Shown piece by piece: positions 54,953 through 62,764 of a stretch of DNA of 64,000 nt. The first letter of the stretch is position 1. Every line of letters begins with the position of its first letter. Both the position numbers and the translations under genes were made by a program. Source of the stretch: Flavobacteriaceae bacterium D16 (lineage in GTDB: Bacteria > Bacteroidota > Bacteroidia > Flavobacteriales > Flavobacteriaceae); NCBI GenBank assembly GCA_021295155.1, contig JAJTJC010000034.1, positions 186,001-250,000 of the forward strand. The letters are read 5' to 3'. The notes below the pieces were generated by a model that was given only the letters and a program-made list of their open reading frames with translations, was not told the origin of the DNA and ran no database searches.

Positions 54953-55507
54953 TTATTGGGGAGTCATTTGAAATGTAAAATTGACTTCCACCTCCCGGGC
55001 AATTTTTTTAAACATCAGGGTAGGGATTTCGACCCCATAGTCTTCGGGACGGATAATAAAAGTACTATTAAGCAGCATTTCTCTCCCCTTTTTACTGAGA
55101 TTGCCTGTAACGGTAATATTTTTGGTCACCCCATGCAAATTAAGTTTACCAACCAGGGTTACTTCGAGGGGTCGCGCGTCTAGTGACTTGATGTCTGCAC
55201 CCTGGATTTTACCCAGAAAATAACTTTTGGGATAGCGATCGGATTCCAGGTAGTTTTCGTTGAAATGTTCCTGCATGAGTTTACGTCGAAAATCAAACTC
55301 GCGAATCAATAATACAATTGCCAATTCTCCGGTGTCTTTAAAAAGCGCATTGACATCCTTATTTATTGCCCGGATATCTTCCAGTGGGGTAGAAGCATTA
55401 AATTCTACCTGGCCAGAAGTTGTTTTGAAATCGCTTTGACCTATGGCAAATGAATTCCCTATTATTAGGGAAAAGACTAGTAGTATTACAAATCGGTAAC
55501 GAAGCAT
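54953..55507 (-). CDS. YceI family protein
   Basis: 184 residues with a signal peptide (about 1-22, ending GNSFAIGQ). The YceI lipocalin-like barrel is seen from TTSGQVEFNASTPLEDIRAI through YFLGKIQGADIKSLD, VTLVGKLNLHGVTKNITVTG and IIRPEDYGVEIPTLM. Family members bind isoprenoid or other long lipids in a hydrophobic pocket. Its role here is unknown. It converges with carB 18 bases away without a visible terminator. Confidence 0.9.
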   Translation of the reverse strand: MLRYRFVILLVFSLIIGNSFAIGQSDFKTTSGQVEFNASTPLEDIRAINKDVNALFKDTGELAIVLLIREFDFRRKLMQEHFNENYLESDRYPKSYFLGKIQGADIKSLDARPLEVTLVGKLNLHGVTKNITVTGNLSKKGREMLLNSTFIIRPEDYGVEIPTLMFKKIAREVEVNFTFQMTPQ

Positions 55508-55646
55508 AGGCGCTCTAATATAGAGTTAGTACGTAATTAATTGCTGAATATTGCCCCATCTTTATAAAGCGCATATAATTTACAGGCTTTAAGGGATTCT
55601 TTGTAAGTTTATTCCGGGGTGTCACCATAAAATAAGATTACAGGAC

Positions 55647-56504
55647 ATGAATAGAATAGTAGTTTTAATCTGCATAGTGCTGTTTGGGTTTATGGCCCAT
55701 GCACAGCAGGATATGCTTGATGCAATTGACAAGGACGATAATGCTATCGCTGCTACAGCGGCTTTTAAAGGCTTGAAAATTGTCAATTTTGAGTCTACCA
55801 AATTGCTCTACAAACGGGAATTTTATTTTGTTGTTGCACACCGGTTCGGGAGTATTAAAAATGGCTTTGACGATTTTTTTGGATTGGATTTTGCCAACAC
55901 CCGAATTCACCTGCTTTATGGGATTACAGACGACATAAATATTGCAATTTCCCGAAACTCCTTCAATAAGACGTATGATTTCTCAGGTAAATACCGTTTT
56001 GTATCCCAGAATGAGTCATTTCCCTTTACTGTTGTGGGGTATAGCCAATTCGCTATCAACACCCTTTTGGAAGAAGCGCTGATCCTGCGGCCGGTTGATT
56101 TTAGCGACAGAGTTTCTGTGACCCAACAAATTTTAATATCTCGTAAGGTAAATGATCGCTTATCCCTACAGCTGATGCCTACCATTTTTCACGAAGGATA
56201 CACCGCATACGATCCCCAGGAAAATACGCAATATGCTTTGGGGTTTGGGGGGCGATATAAATTAAGCAAAAGGTTGAGCCTTAATGTTGATTACGGTTGG
56301 CACCTTAACCGGGCTTCTGGATCCCCATTTGTGAATCCTTTATCCATTGGAGTGGATATAGAAACGGGAGGGCATGTGTTTCAATTGCATTTCACCAATG
56401 CCCAGCCTACCTTCGAGAGCGGATTTCTGGGTAATGCCACTGGTGATTGGGGCGAAGGGGATATTTATTTTGGCTTTAATATAAGCCGAGTGTTCAATTT
56501 TTAG
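55647..56504 (+). CDS. DUF5777 family beta-barrel protein
   Basis: 285 residues with a signal peptide (cleavage after MAHAQQ). The sequence has the alternating aromatic pattern of an outer-membrane beta barrel: FYFVVAHRFGSIKNGFDDFF, INIAISRNSFNKTYDFSGKY and a terminal ...YFGFNISRVFNF ending in Phe, the usual insertion signal. The N-terminal FESTKLLYKREFYFVVAHRF is the DUF5777 mark. No substrate can be named. The gene converges on gnd. Confidence 0.83.
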   Translation: MNRIVVLICIVLFGFMAHAQQDMLDAIDKDDNAIAATAAFKGLKIVNFESTKLLYKREFYFVVAHRFGSIKNGFDDFFGLDFANTRIHLLYGITDDINIAISRNSFNKTYDFSGKYRFVSQNESFPFTVVGYSQFAINTLLEEALILRPVDFSDRVSVTQQILISRKVNDRLSLQLMPTIFHEGYTAYDPQENTQYALGFGGRYKLSKRLSLNVDYGWHLNRASGSPFVNPLSIGVDIETGGHVFQLHFTNAQPTFESGFLGNATGDWGEGDIYFGFNISRVFNF

Positions 56505-56517
56505 GCGGATTTACAAC

Positions 56518-57930
56518 TCAATCCTTATACCACTCCGTGTGGAACGTACCTTCTCGGTCAACGCGTTCGTATGTATGGGCTCCAAAGTAATCGCGTTGCG
56601 CCTGGATGAGGTTCAAGGACAGCCTTCCTGAAGTAAAAGCATCAAAGTAGACCAAAGCAGAGGAAAGTCCTGGCATTGGTACTCCATTATCAATCGCCTT
56701 TTTTAAGAGTGTTCTCACAGATGGTACTGCTTCTCTTATCAGAGGGATCATATCTGGAGCTAAGAGTAAATGTTCTAAATCGGCATTCTTAGAAAAAGCA
56801 TGAGAGATGTCTTGCAATAGTCCGGCGCGGATAATACAACCGGCTCGCCATATTTTTGCAATCGTTGAGAGTTGGAGTTCATAACCGTATTCCTCTGAAG
56901 CTTCTCTCAACTGATGTAAGCCCTGAGAATATGCAATAATAAAGGAAAAGTACAGCGCTGCCTCGGCCAGGCGGATAAGGGCTGCAGGATCTTCCGATTC
57001 CAGGCCGGGGTGATCATAGTTCCCATCTGCTGTTTGCCTCAATTCCTTGAGGGCGGAGATTTGTCGCATACTCACCGCAATATCTATAGTAGGAACAGGT
57101 ATTCCCAAATCCATTGCGTTTTGTGAAGTCCACTTCCCGGTCCCTTTTTGTTTTGCCTTATCTAGTATCTGGTCTACCAAAAACCCATCACCTAGTTTGT
57201 CCCTTGTGCCAAGAATGTTTGCAGTGATTTCAACGAGATACGACTGAAGTCGCCCCTTATTCCAATCGGAAAATACCTTTTGCAGGGCCAAATTGTCCAG
57301 ATTCCCAACTCTTTTTAAGAAATCGTACACTTCTGAGGTAAGCTGCATCAAGCCGTACTCAATACCGTTATGTACCATTTTTACATAATTCCCTGCCGAT
57401 TTCGGACCCAGATAGGCTACACAGGGTTCCCCTTCGTACTTGGCGGCAACAGCTTCAAAAACAGGCCGGATATGCTCATATGCCTCCTTAGAGCCACCGG
57501 GCATGATACTTGGCCCTAGTCGTGCGCCTTTCGCTCCCCCTGAAACCCCGGCACCAAAAAAGTGAATTCCTTTATCGGCAAGTTCAGTGGTTCTTCGGTC
57601 GGTATCGGAGAAAAATGAATTTCCACCGTCAATAAGCAGGTCCCCGTTTTCCAGGTAAGGTCTTATACTGCTAATTACGGCATCAACAGCCTTCCCGGCA
57701 GGTACCAGCAACATTATTTTCCTCGGCTTGCTTAAACCAGCTACAAAGTCTTTTATTTCAGTGGTAGCATCTACCTTTTCAGGATTTCCGCCTTCTTCCT
57801 TTAGTGCGCTCACTTTTTCACTATCCAAATCGTGACCAAGAGCCGAAAATCCCTTGTCTGCCACATTAAGGATAAAATTCCGGCCCATTACTCCAAGTCC
57901 TATCAATCCAAAATCGTAAGGTTCATTCAT
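56518..57930 (-). CDS. gnd: 6-phosphogluconate dehydrogenase, decarboxylating
   Basis: 470 residues from the ATG at 57930; an in-frame TTG three codons earlier is unlikely. The NADP-binding motif is GLIGLGVMGRNF at about 8-19, the substrate loop is VSGGAKGARLGPSIMPGG (about 125-142), and the catalytic region includes KMVHNGIEYGLMQL with Lys and His. The length is right for the family's long form. It oxidises 6-phosphogluconate to ribulose 5-phosphate with NADPH in the pentose phosphate pathway. No zwf or pgl gene is adjacent. Confidence 0.96.
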   Translation of the reverse strand: MNEPYDFGLIGLGVMGRNFILNVADKGFSALGHDLDSEKVSALKEEGGNPEKVDATTEIKDFVAGLSKPRKIMLLVPAGKAVDAVISSIRPYLENGDLLIDGGNSFFSDTDRRTTELADKGIHFFGAGVSGGAKGARLGPSIMPGGSKEAYEHIRPVFEAVAAKYEGEPCVAYLGPKSAGNYVKMVHNGIEYGLMQLTSEVYDFLKRVGNLDNLALQKVFSDWNKGRLQSYLVEITANILGTRDKLGDGFLVDQILDKAKQKGTGKWTSQNAMDLGIPVPTIDIAVSMRQISALKELRQTADGNYDHPGLESEDPAALIRLAEAALYFSFIIAYSQGLHQLREASEEYGYELQLSTIAKIWRAGCIIRAGLLQDISHAFSKNADLEHLLLAPDMIPLIREAVPSVRTLLKKAIDNGVPMPGLSSALVYFDAFTSGRLSLNLIQAQRDYFGAHTYERVDREGTFHTEWYKD

Positions 57931-57983
57931 GATTTTCAATTACAGGAGTTTATGAAAGGGCTATTCGTTTTTGTATGTCCATC

Positions 57984-59330
57984 CTATAGGTTGAGTTTGG
58001 GCTCCTCATCTACTTCGTCTTCCTGGGCTCTTTGAAGAATGGTTTCTGGAAGGGACTTTTTGGCTTTTGCCCCCATTTTTTTCAATTTTTCTATACTGGT
58101 AATGATGTTGCCGCGCCCTTCTACCAGTTTGCTCATAGCCCCCTGGTATTCCCTTTTGGCTTCATCCATTTTACGTCCAACTTTAGTTAGGTCAGTCACA
58201 AAACCTTCAAATTTATCGTACAAGGCTCCCGCCTGTCTGGCAATTTCAATGGCATTACGCTGCTGCTTCTCGTTATTCCACATACTGTCTATGGTTCTGA
58301 GTGTAGCCAGCAGGGTAGAAGGGGTAACGATTACAATATTCTTTTCAAATGCCTGGTTATATAGATTATTGTCATGATTAATAGCCAGTGCAAATGCCGG
58401 TTCAATGGGGACAAACATGAGTACAAAATCAGGGCTCTCCATTTCATATAACTCCTCATATTTCTTGGAAGACAATTCATTGACATGTTTCTTAAGGGAG
58501 TTCACATGGTCTTGCAGGAATTTAGGCCTGAGGTCGTCTTCGGCGTTTACAAACCGCTCGTAATCGGTCAGTGAAACCTTGGAATCCACGATCATTTTTT
58601 TACCATCCGGAAGGTTAATGATCACATCGGGCATAACCCGGCTCCCGTCTTCGCGAGTAAAACTTTTTTGTACAAGATATTCCCGGTCTTTTTCCAGGCC
58701 TGATTTCTCCAAAACACGTTCCAGGACCAATTCTCCCCAATTCCCTTGCATTTTACTATCCCCTTTTAAAGCTTTTGTGAGGTTGGTGGCCTCCCGGGTC
58801 ATTTGTTCGTTGAGTTCCTTTAATCCATAGATCTGCTGTCTAAGTGCAGCATGGTAATCAATACTTTCCTTATGCGTTTTTTCTACTTTGTCTTCAAAGG
58901 TTTTGATCTTTTCTTTGAGTGGATTCAGGATATTTTCCAGGCTCTCCTTATTCTGCCTGGCGAATTTGCTGCTTTTCTCCTCAAGAATTTTATTGGCCAG
59001 GTTCTCAAATTCCTTGGTGAATTTTTCCTGGAGCTTTTCTACTTCTTCTTTCTGTTCCTGATTTTTTTGTCGGAGGTTGTCCATATCGGCCTCATAACGC
59101 ACCAACTGATAGCCAAGCTCTTCTTTCTTTTGACCCAGTTCCTGTTTTTCATTGGCCACCTGCTCAAGGCGCTGCTCCAATCCCGAAATGTGCTGATTCA
59201 ATTGCTTCTCGCGCTCTTCCAGGGCACTATGCCTTGATCTGGTCCGCAGCAATTGAATATAACGTCCTACTCCAAAGCCAATTGCTAGTGTGATCAGTCC
59301 AGTTAAAAAATAGGGGAGAATACCGTCCAT
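57984..59330 (-). CDS. rmuC: DNA recombination protein RmuC
   Basis: 448 residues. An N-terminal membrane helix (ILPYFLTGLITLAIGFGVGR) is followed by a coiled coil (about 30-190, many E/K/Q heptads) and the RmuC domain from about 190: KALKGDSKMQGNWGELVLER, MPDVIINLPDGKKMIVDSKV and FVPIEPAFALAINHDNNLYN. The core has a restriction-enzyme-like fold (MIVDSKV strand), and family members limit DNA inversions. The C-terminal tail is acidic. The gene is alone between gnd and the B12 transporter genes. Confidence 0.92.
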   Translation of the reverse strand: MDGILPYFLTGLITLAIGFGVGRYIQLLRTRSRHSALEEREKQLNQHISGLEQRLEQVANEKQELGQKKEELGYQLVRYEADMDNLRQKNQEQKEEVEKLQEKFTKEFENLANKILEEKSSKFARQNKESLENILNPLKEKIKTFEDKVEKTHKESIDYHAALRQQIYGLKELNEQMTREATNLTKALKGDSKMQGNWGELVLERVLEKSGLEKDREYLVQKSFTREDGSRVMPDVIINLPDGKKMIVDSKVSLTDYERFVNAEDDLRPKFLQDHVNSLKKHVNELSSKKYEELYEMESPDFVLMFVPIEPAFALAINHDNNLYNQAFEKNIVIVTPSTLLATLRTIDSMWNNEKQQRNAIEIARQAGALYDKFEGFVTDLTKVGRKMDEAKREYQGAMSKLVEGRGNIITSIEKLKKMGAKAKKSLPETILQRAQEDEVDEEPKLNL

Positions 59331-59397
59331 AGTTGCCTTAATTCACTAGCATAAAGATAGGGGTTTGCAGGTAATTTAGCTGATTTTCCAGAATTTA

Positions 59398-60168
59398 CTA
59401 TTGTATTTTAAATGTTCCTGTGCTGGCATCAAAACGGACAAGGTCCGAGGGGAAAAGTGTGTCAAAATTCTTCTGGGCAATCAACTCGCAGGGTTCACCA
59501 AAATACTGGCTGTTGGGACCAATGATCAGCATACGATCGCACAATTGAATCGCCAGGTCAAGTTCATGGGTTGTAAAAATGATGATCTTTCGTGTTTTAT
59601 GAGCAACCTGTTGCAAAGTCTTCAGGATCTGTACTTTATGGTACAGGTCCAGATGTGTAGTGGGCTCATCCAAAAGCAATAGATCCGTGTCCTGGGCTAA
59701 CGCCCTTGCAATAAGTGCTTTTTGCAACTGACCGTCACTGAGTTCAAAACACTTTTTGTCTTTAAGTGAATCCAACCCCATTAGCATAATAACCTCCTTA
59801 ATGTGTTCCCTGTCCGTTGTTGATAAGCTGCCTATCCAGTTGGTATAGGGTTGTCTGCCCAGGGCGATGAGTTCCGAAACCGTGATATTTCGGGTGCTTA
59901 AGGGTTCTGTAAGTACCACCCCTATTTTTCTGGAGAGTTGTTTTACTGCATATTCGTCCAAGGGTTTTTCATCCAAGGTGATTTTGCCTTTGAGTTCTGG
60001 CTGGATTCGCCCGAGGGTTCTAAGCAAAGTAGATTTCCCTATGCCGTTAACACCCACTATGGCAGCAAGCTCTCCGGCCTTAATTGTAAAGTTCAGGTTA
60101 TCGGCTATTACCGTGGTCTTCTTTCTTGACCGGTATCCTATGGCTAGCTTTTCTACTTGCAGGTTAAT
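59398..60168 (-). CDS. btuD: B12/iron-siderophore ABC transporter ATPase, BtuD-like (non-standard start)
   Basis: About 256 residues if it starts at the ATT at 60168; a GTG at 60057 exists but would cut off the ATPase before its Walker A. Visible are NLQVEKLAIGYRSRKKTTVI, Walker A VGVNGIGKSTLL, signature ELSDGQLQKALIARALAQ, Walker B LLLLDEPTTHLD and the H-loop IIIFTTHELD. No ATG, GTG or TTG is in frame between an upstream TGA (about 60201) and the Walker A, so the real start is a rare codon or the frame is disturbed. It powers the adjacent permease; cobalamin is inferred from the divergent riboswitch. Confidence 0.82.
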   Translation of the reverse strand: MNLQVEKLAIGYRSRKKTTVIADNLNFTIKAGELAAIVGVNGIGKSTLLRTLGRIQPELKGKITLDEKPLDEYAVKQLSRKIGVVLTEPLSTRNITVSELIALGRQPYTNWIGSLSTTDREHIKEVIMLMGLDSLKDKKCFELSDGQLQKALIARALAQDTDLLLLDEPTTHLDLYHKVQILKTLQQVAHKTRKIIIFTTHELDLAIQLCDRMLIIGPNSQYFGEPCELIAQKNFDTLFPSDLVRFDASTGTFKIQ

Positions 60169-60221
60169 GGTTGTATTTTTTAAATTGACACGATATTGAG
60201 AGTGAAAATTACGTCAAAAAC

Positions 60222-61253
60222 TCAGAAGATCATCTTTTTTTTCCGCAGTAATAACCAAATCACAATTGGGGCACCAATCACCGAAGTAATAGCATTGATA
60301 GGCAGCACATAAGAGGAGGATGGCATCTGGGCAAGGGTATCGCACAACAAAAGCAGAATGGCGCCATAAAGCAAGACCGCCGGAACCAATACCTTATGGT
60401 CTGTGGTGTTAAATATCTGACGGGTAAGATGGGGTACCGCCAGCCCCACAAAGGCGATAGGTCCCGCAAAAGCGGTAACAGAACCTGCCAACAAGCCTGT
60501 GGCAACAATGATCAGGTAACGCGATTTTCGAATGGCTATACCAATGCTACGGGCATAATTTTCTCCCAGTAACAAGGCATTCAGGGATTTTATGGAAAGT
60601 ATGCTGAGTAGTATACCAATTAGGACAACCAGGCTTAACAGGAGAAGCTGGGACCAGGAGAGGTTGCCAACACTTCCAAACGACCAGTAAATATACTGTC
60701 GGAGTTGCTCGGCTTCAGTAAAGTATGATAAGATGGAAACCAGTGCAGCTGTGATGCTGCCAAACATAAGGCCGATGATCAATAAAGCCATGGTGTCTTT
60801 GATTCTGGTCGCAACTACCACAACAACCAGCAATACAAGAAAACTCCCAAGACTGGATGCCACTATAAGGGAAATGTCTTGAGTAAACCCCAGGATGGCA
60901 ACCCCTCCAAACAGGGACACTCCCATAATGAGCATAGCCGCTCCCAGGCTTGCTCCCGAACTGATTCCCAGTACAAAAGGACCTGCTAGTGGATTTCTAA
61001 ACAACGTTTGCATCAACAAACCACTTAAGGATAGGCTAGCTCCGGCTAATATTGCGGTTAACGCTTTGGGAATCCTGTATTCCCAAATAATGTACTCCCA
61101 GGAGGATTCCGCTGCAGTACCTCCCAGAATAACAGACATCGTTTCTCCAAAAGGGATATTTACAGACCCCAGGCTGATATTCAGGCCAAGGCTCAAAACT
61201 AGTAACAATCCCAAATAGAGAAATCCGGTGATGTAGGTTTTGCTAGGGTACAC
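60222..61253 (-). CDS. btuC: FecCD/BtuC-like ABC permease (GTG start)
   Basis: 343 residues with about ten membrane helices. The FecCD signatures NPLAGPFVLGISSGASLGAA (about 89-108) and PIAFVGLAVPHLTRQI (about 265-280), the coupling helix to the ATPase, are present. The start is GTG at 61253, directly after the TAA of the binding-protein gene (no gap); an upstream ATG does not exist in frame. The family imports siderophores, haem or cobalamin; the B12 riboswitch on the divergent receptor makes cobalamin the likeliest cargo. The ATPase follows after about 53 bases. Confidence 0.92.
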   Translation of the reverse strand: MYPSKTYITGFLYLGLLLVLSLGLNISLGSVNIPFGETMSVILGGTAAESSWEYIIWEYRIPKALTAILAGASLSLSGLLMQTLFRNPLAGPFVLGISSGASLGAAMLIMGVSLFGGVAILGFTQDISLIVASSLGSFLVLLVVVVVATRIKDTMALLIIGLMFGSITAALVSILSYFTEAEQLRQYIYWSFGSVGNLSWSQLLLLSLVVLIGILLSILSIKSLNALLLGENYARSIGIAIRKSRYLIIVATGLLAGSVTAFAGPIAFVGLAVPHLTRQIFNTTDHKVLVPAVLLYGAILLLLCDTLAQMPSSSYVLPINAITSVIGAPIVIWLLLRKKKMIF

Positions 61254-62393
61254 TTATTCTAAAGGCTTAAAAAAGTAGAGCTCCCTTTCCGGAAGTAACT
61301 CAGGATGAAATATAGCGATTAAGTCTAACAGTACCTCATGGGGATTCGCAGGAGCCAATTCGTAATACAGCAGTCCTCCGCTTAGTCCTTTTGTTCGAGC
61401 AAAGGTATACACCCTTTTTTCTCTGAATGCCCGAAATTGCGCATAGTGCCGGCTTGCCTCGGCCATCTCCCCATAACTGGTGTATTGAGATGGAGATACC
61501 CATACGATTGCATCTCTTCCTTTTTCCAGTACAGCTTCCAGACTCAGGGAGAGACTGCCTGTGCCCGGACTGTCTTTCCAAAGGTAGTTGGCACCAGCAT
61601 CTTCAAGGAATTGAGCTGCCCAACTGTCACCGGCAGGGAGATACCAGACATCTTTGTAGAGTGCTCCACTAATTGCAGAGGGTCTCTGCTTTGCCTTTTT
61701 GATCAAATTACGGGCTTCCAGGTACGCGGTTTCAACTGCAGCAAATTCTTCATTTGCCTTATCTTCCCTTCCAAAGAACGGAGCGTAGAATTTAATCCAC
61801 TCAGCCTTACCCAGGGGCGTATCTTCGGTCCAATCACCGATATAAACAGTGGGAATCCCAGCCTGCTTAAGCGTTTGGTAAGTAGTATTCTCCCCATTGA
61901 TACTGAAGCCAAAAATAACTTCAGGTTGAAGCGCCAACGTAATTTCAGTATTGATAGCTTCATTCCGACCAATATCTATAATCTGGCCGCTGTCAATGCG
62001 TTTTCGGGTATAGGGTGATGAGATATATTGCGTATCCGGAAATCCTACCAAACGATCAGCAACACCCAGGGATTCCAAGGCCGGGATGTGGGTGGTGGAA
62101 GTGGCTACAAGGGTTTTTAAGGGAACCGGGATAATGGCATCATAGGCATCCTTATTCAGGCTTACAGAAGGTAATAATTCGCGGGGAACTAGGGCATATA
62201 CCAAATCCTCACTGGCATCAGGCCATGGTGATCTTACTCTTAAAAGTGTAATCCCTGAGCCGGATTTCTCTATTGAAAAGCCATTGGCATAGCTAATCTC
62301 AAGAGTGTTGTTAATCTCAATTTGGGATGTATTGTTCCGCTGTTCTTTACAAGATAGGACGAGCAGCAGGGCGATTAATGGGAAGGATTTCAA
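61254..62393 (-). CDS. btuF: Substrate-binding lipoprotein of B12-type ABC transporter (TTG start)
   Basis: 379 residues. A TTG at 62393 is the only canonical start; an in-frame TGA lies 8 codons upstream. The N-terminus KSFPLIALLLVLSCKEQ has a lipobox with Cys15. The periplasmic-binding fold shows the family marks LVATSTTHIPALESLGVADR (about 92-111), NTEITLALQPEVIFGFS and GSLSLSLEAVLEKGRDAIVW. Class III binding proteins such as BtuF, FhuD and FepB share this two-lobe fold with a long linking helix. The cargo is inferred from the divergent cobalamin riboswitch. Confidence 0.88.
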   Translation of the reverse strand: MKSFPLIALLLVLSCKEQRNNTSQIEINNTLEISYANGFSIEKSGSGITLLRVRSPWPDASEDLVYALVPRELLPSVSLNKDAYDAIIPVPLKTLVATSTTHIPALESLGVADRLVGFPDTQYISSPYTRKRIDSGQIIDIGRNEAINTEITLALQPEVIFGFSINGENTTYQTLKQAGIPTVYIGDWTEDTPLGKAEWIKFYAPFFGREDKANEEFAAVETAYLEARNLIKKAKQRPSAISGALYKDVWYLPAGDSWAAQFLEDAGANYLWKDSPGTGSLSLSLEAVLEKGRDAIVWVSPSQYTSYGEMAEASRHYAQFRAFREKRVYTFARTKGLSGGLLYYELAPANPHEVLLDLIAIFHPELLPERELYFFKPLE

Positions 62394-62415
62394 AATGTTT
62401 ACTGTTGGGTGGCTT

Positions 62416-62423
62416 CAAAAATA
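62416..62423 (-). promoter_or_regulatory. Putative -7 element TATTTTTG of the btuFCD operon
   Basis: TATTTTTG on the minus strand is a full TAnnTTTG match 22 bases before the TTG start at 62393. This places the leader at about 15-20 bases, too short for a riboswitch. Confidence 0.5.
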
Positions 62424-62479
62424 CTCCAATTTTTCAACGAGCGGAGTATTTAAATTTCATTACTTTGTTATTGGAATTA

Positions 62480-62690
62480 CGGTGCCCTCTGCCATATGTT
62501 AGGGTTTAGGGCTTAAAATGGGAATTCAGTGCTGTTAAGGGGGCCAAACCTGCTCCCTGGATTCAAAAGCTGAAACTGTACCCGCAACTGTTAGCTAAGT
62601 CACAATTGCTGTGATGCTTGCGGCATCTTCTAACCACTGTTCTTTGGAACGGGAAGGGCGCCGGCAAGACGCAAGTCAGGAGACCTGCCG
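62480..62690 (+). ncRNA. Cobalamin (adenosylcobalamin) riboswitch
   Basis: The leader of the TonB receptor gene holds the conserved cobalamin core in order: GGTGCCCT at 62481 pairing with AGGGCGCC at 62655-62662, TTAAAATGGGAATTCAGTG (62513-62531), GCTGAAACTGTACCCGCAACTG (62569-62590), a CACTGT joint, and the B12 box GCAAGTCAGGAGACCTGCC at 62671-62689. Bound cobalamin should lower expression of the receptor, which starts 75 bases downstream. The 371-base stretch between the two divergent genes is filled by this element and the promoters. Confidence 0.95.
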
Positions 62691-62764
62691 TTGTTTTTGG
62701 AATCTTTTTCTCGGGATAAGGAAGGGAATGCCAACTTATGATCACACCCTAACCCATATTCAAT

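Noticed and set aside
60057-60059. GTG at 60057 as the true start of the ABC ATPase
   Set aside because: It lies two residues before the Walker A motif and would remove the conserved first beta strands; the upstream frame is clearly coding.
62461-62467. TACTTTG as the promoter of the TonB receptor
   Set aside because: It lacks one base of the TAnnTTTG pattern and has no TTG at the expected distance.
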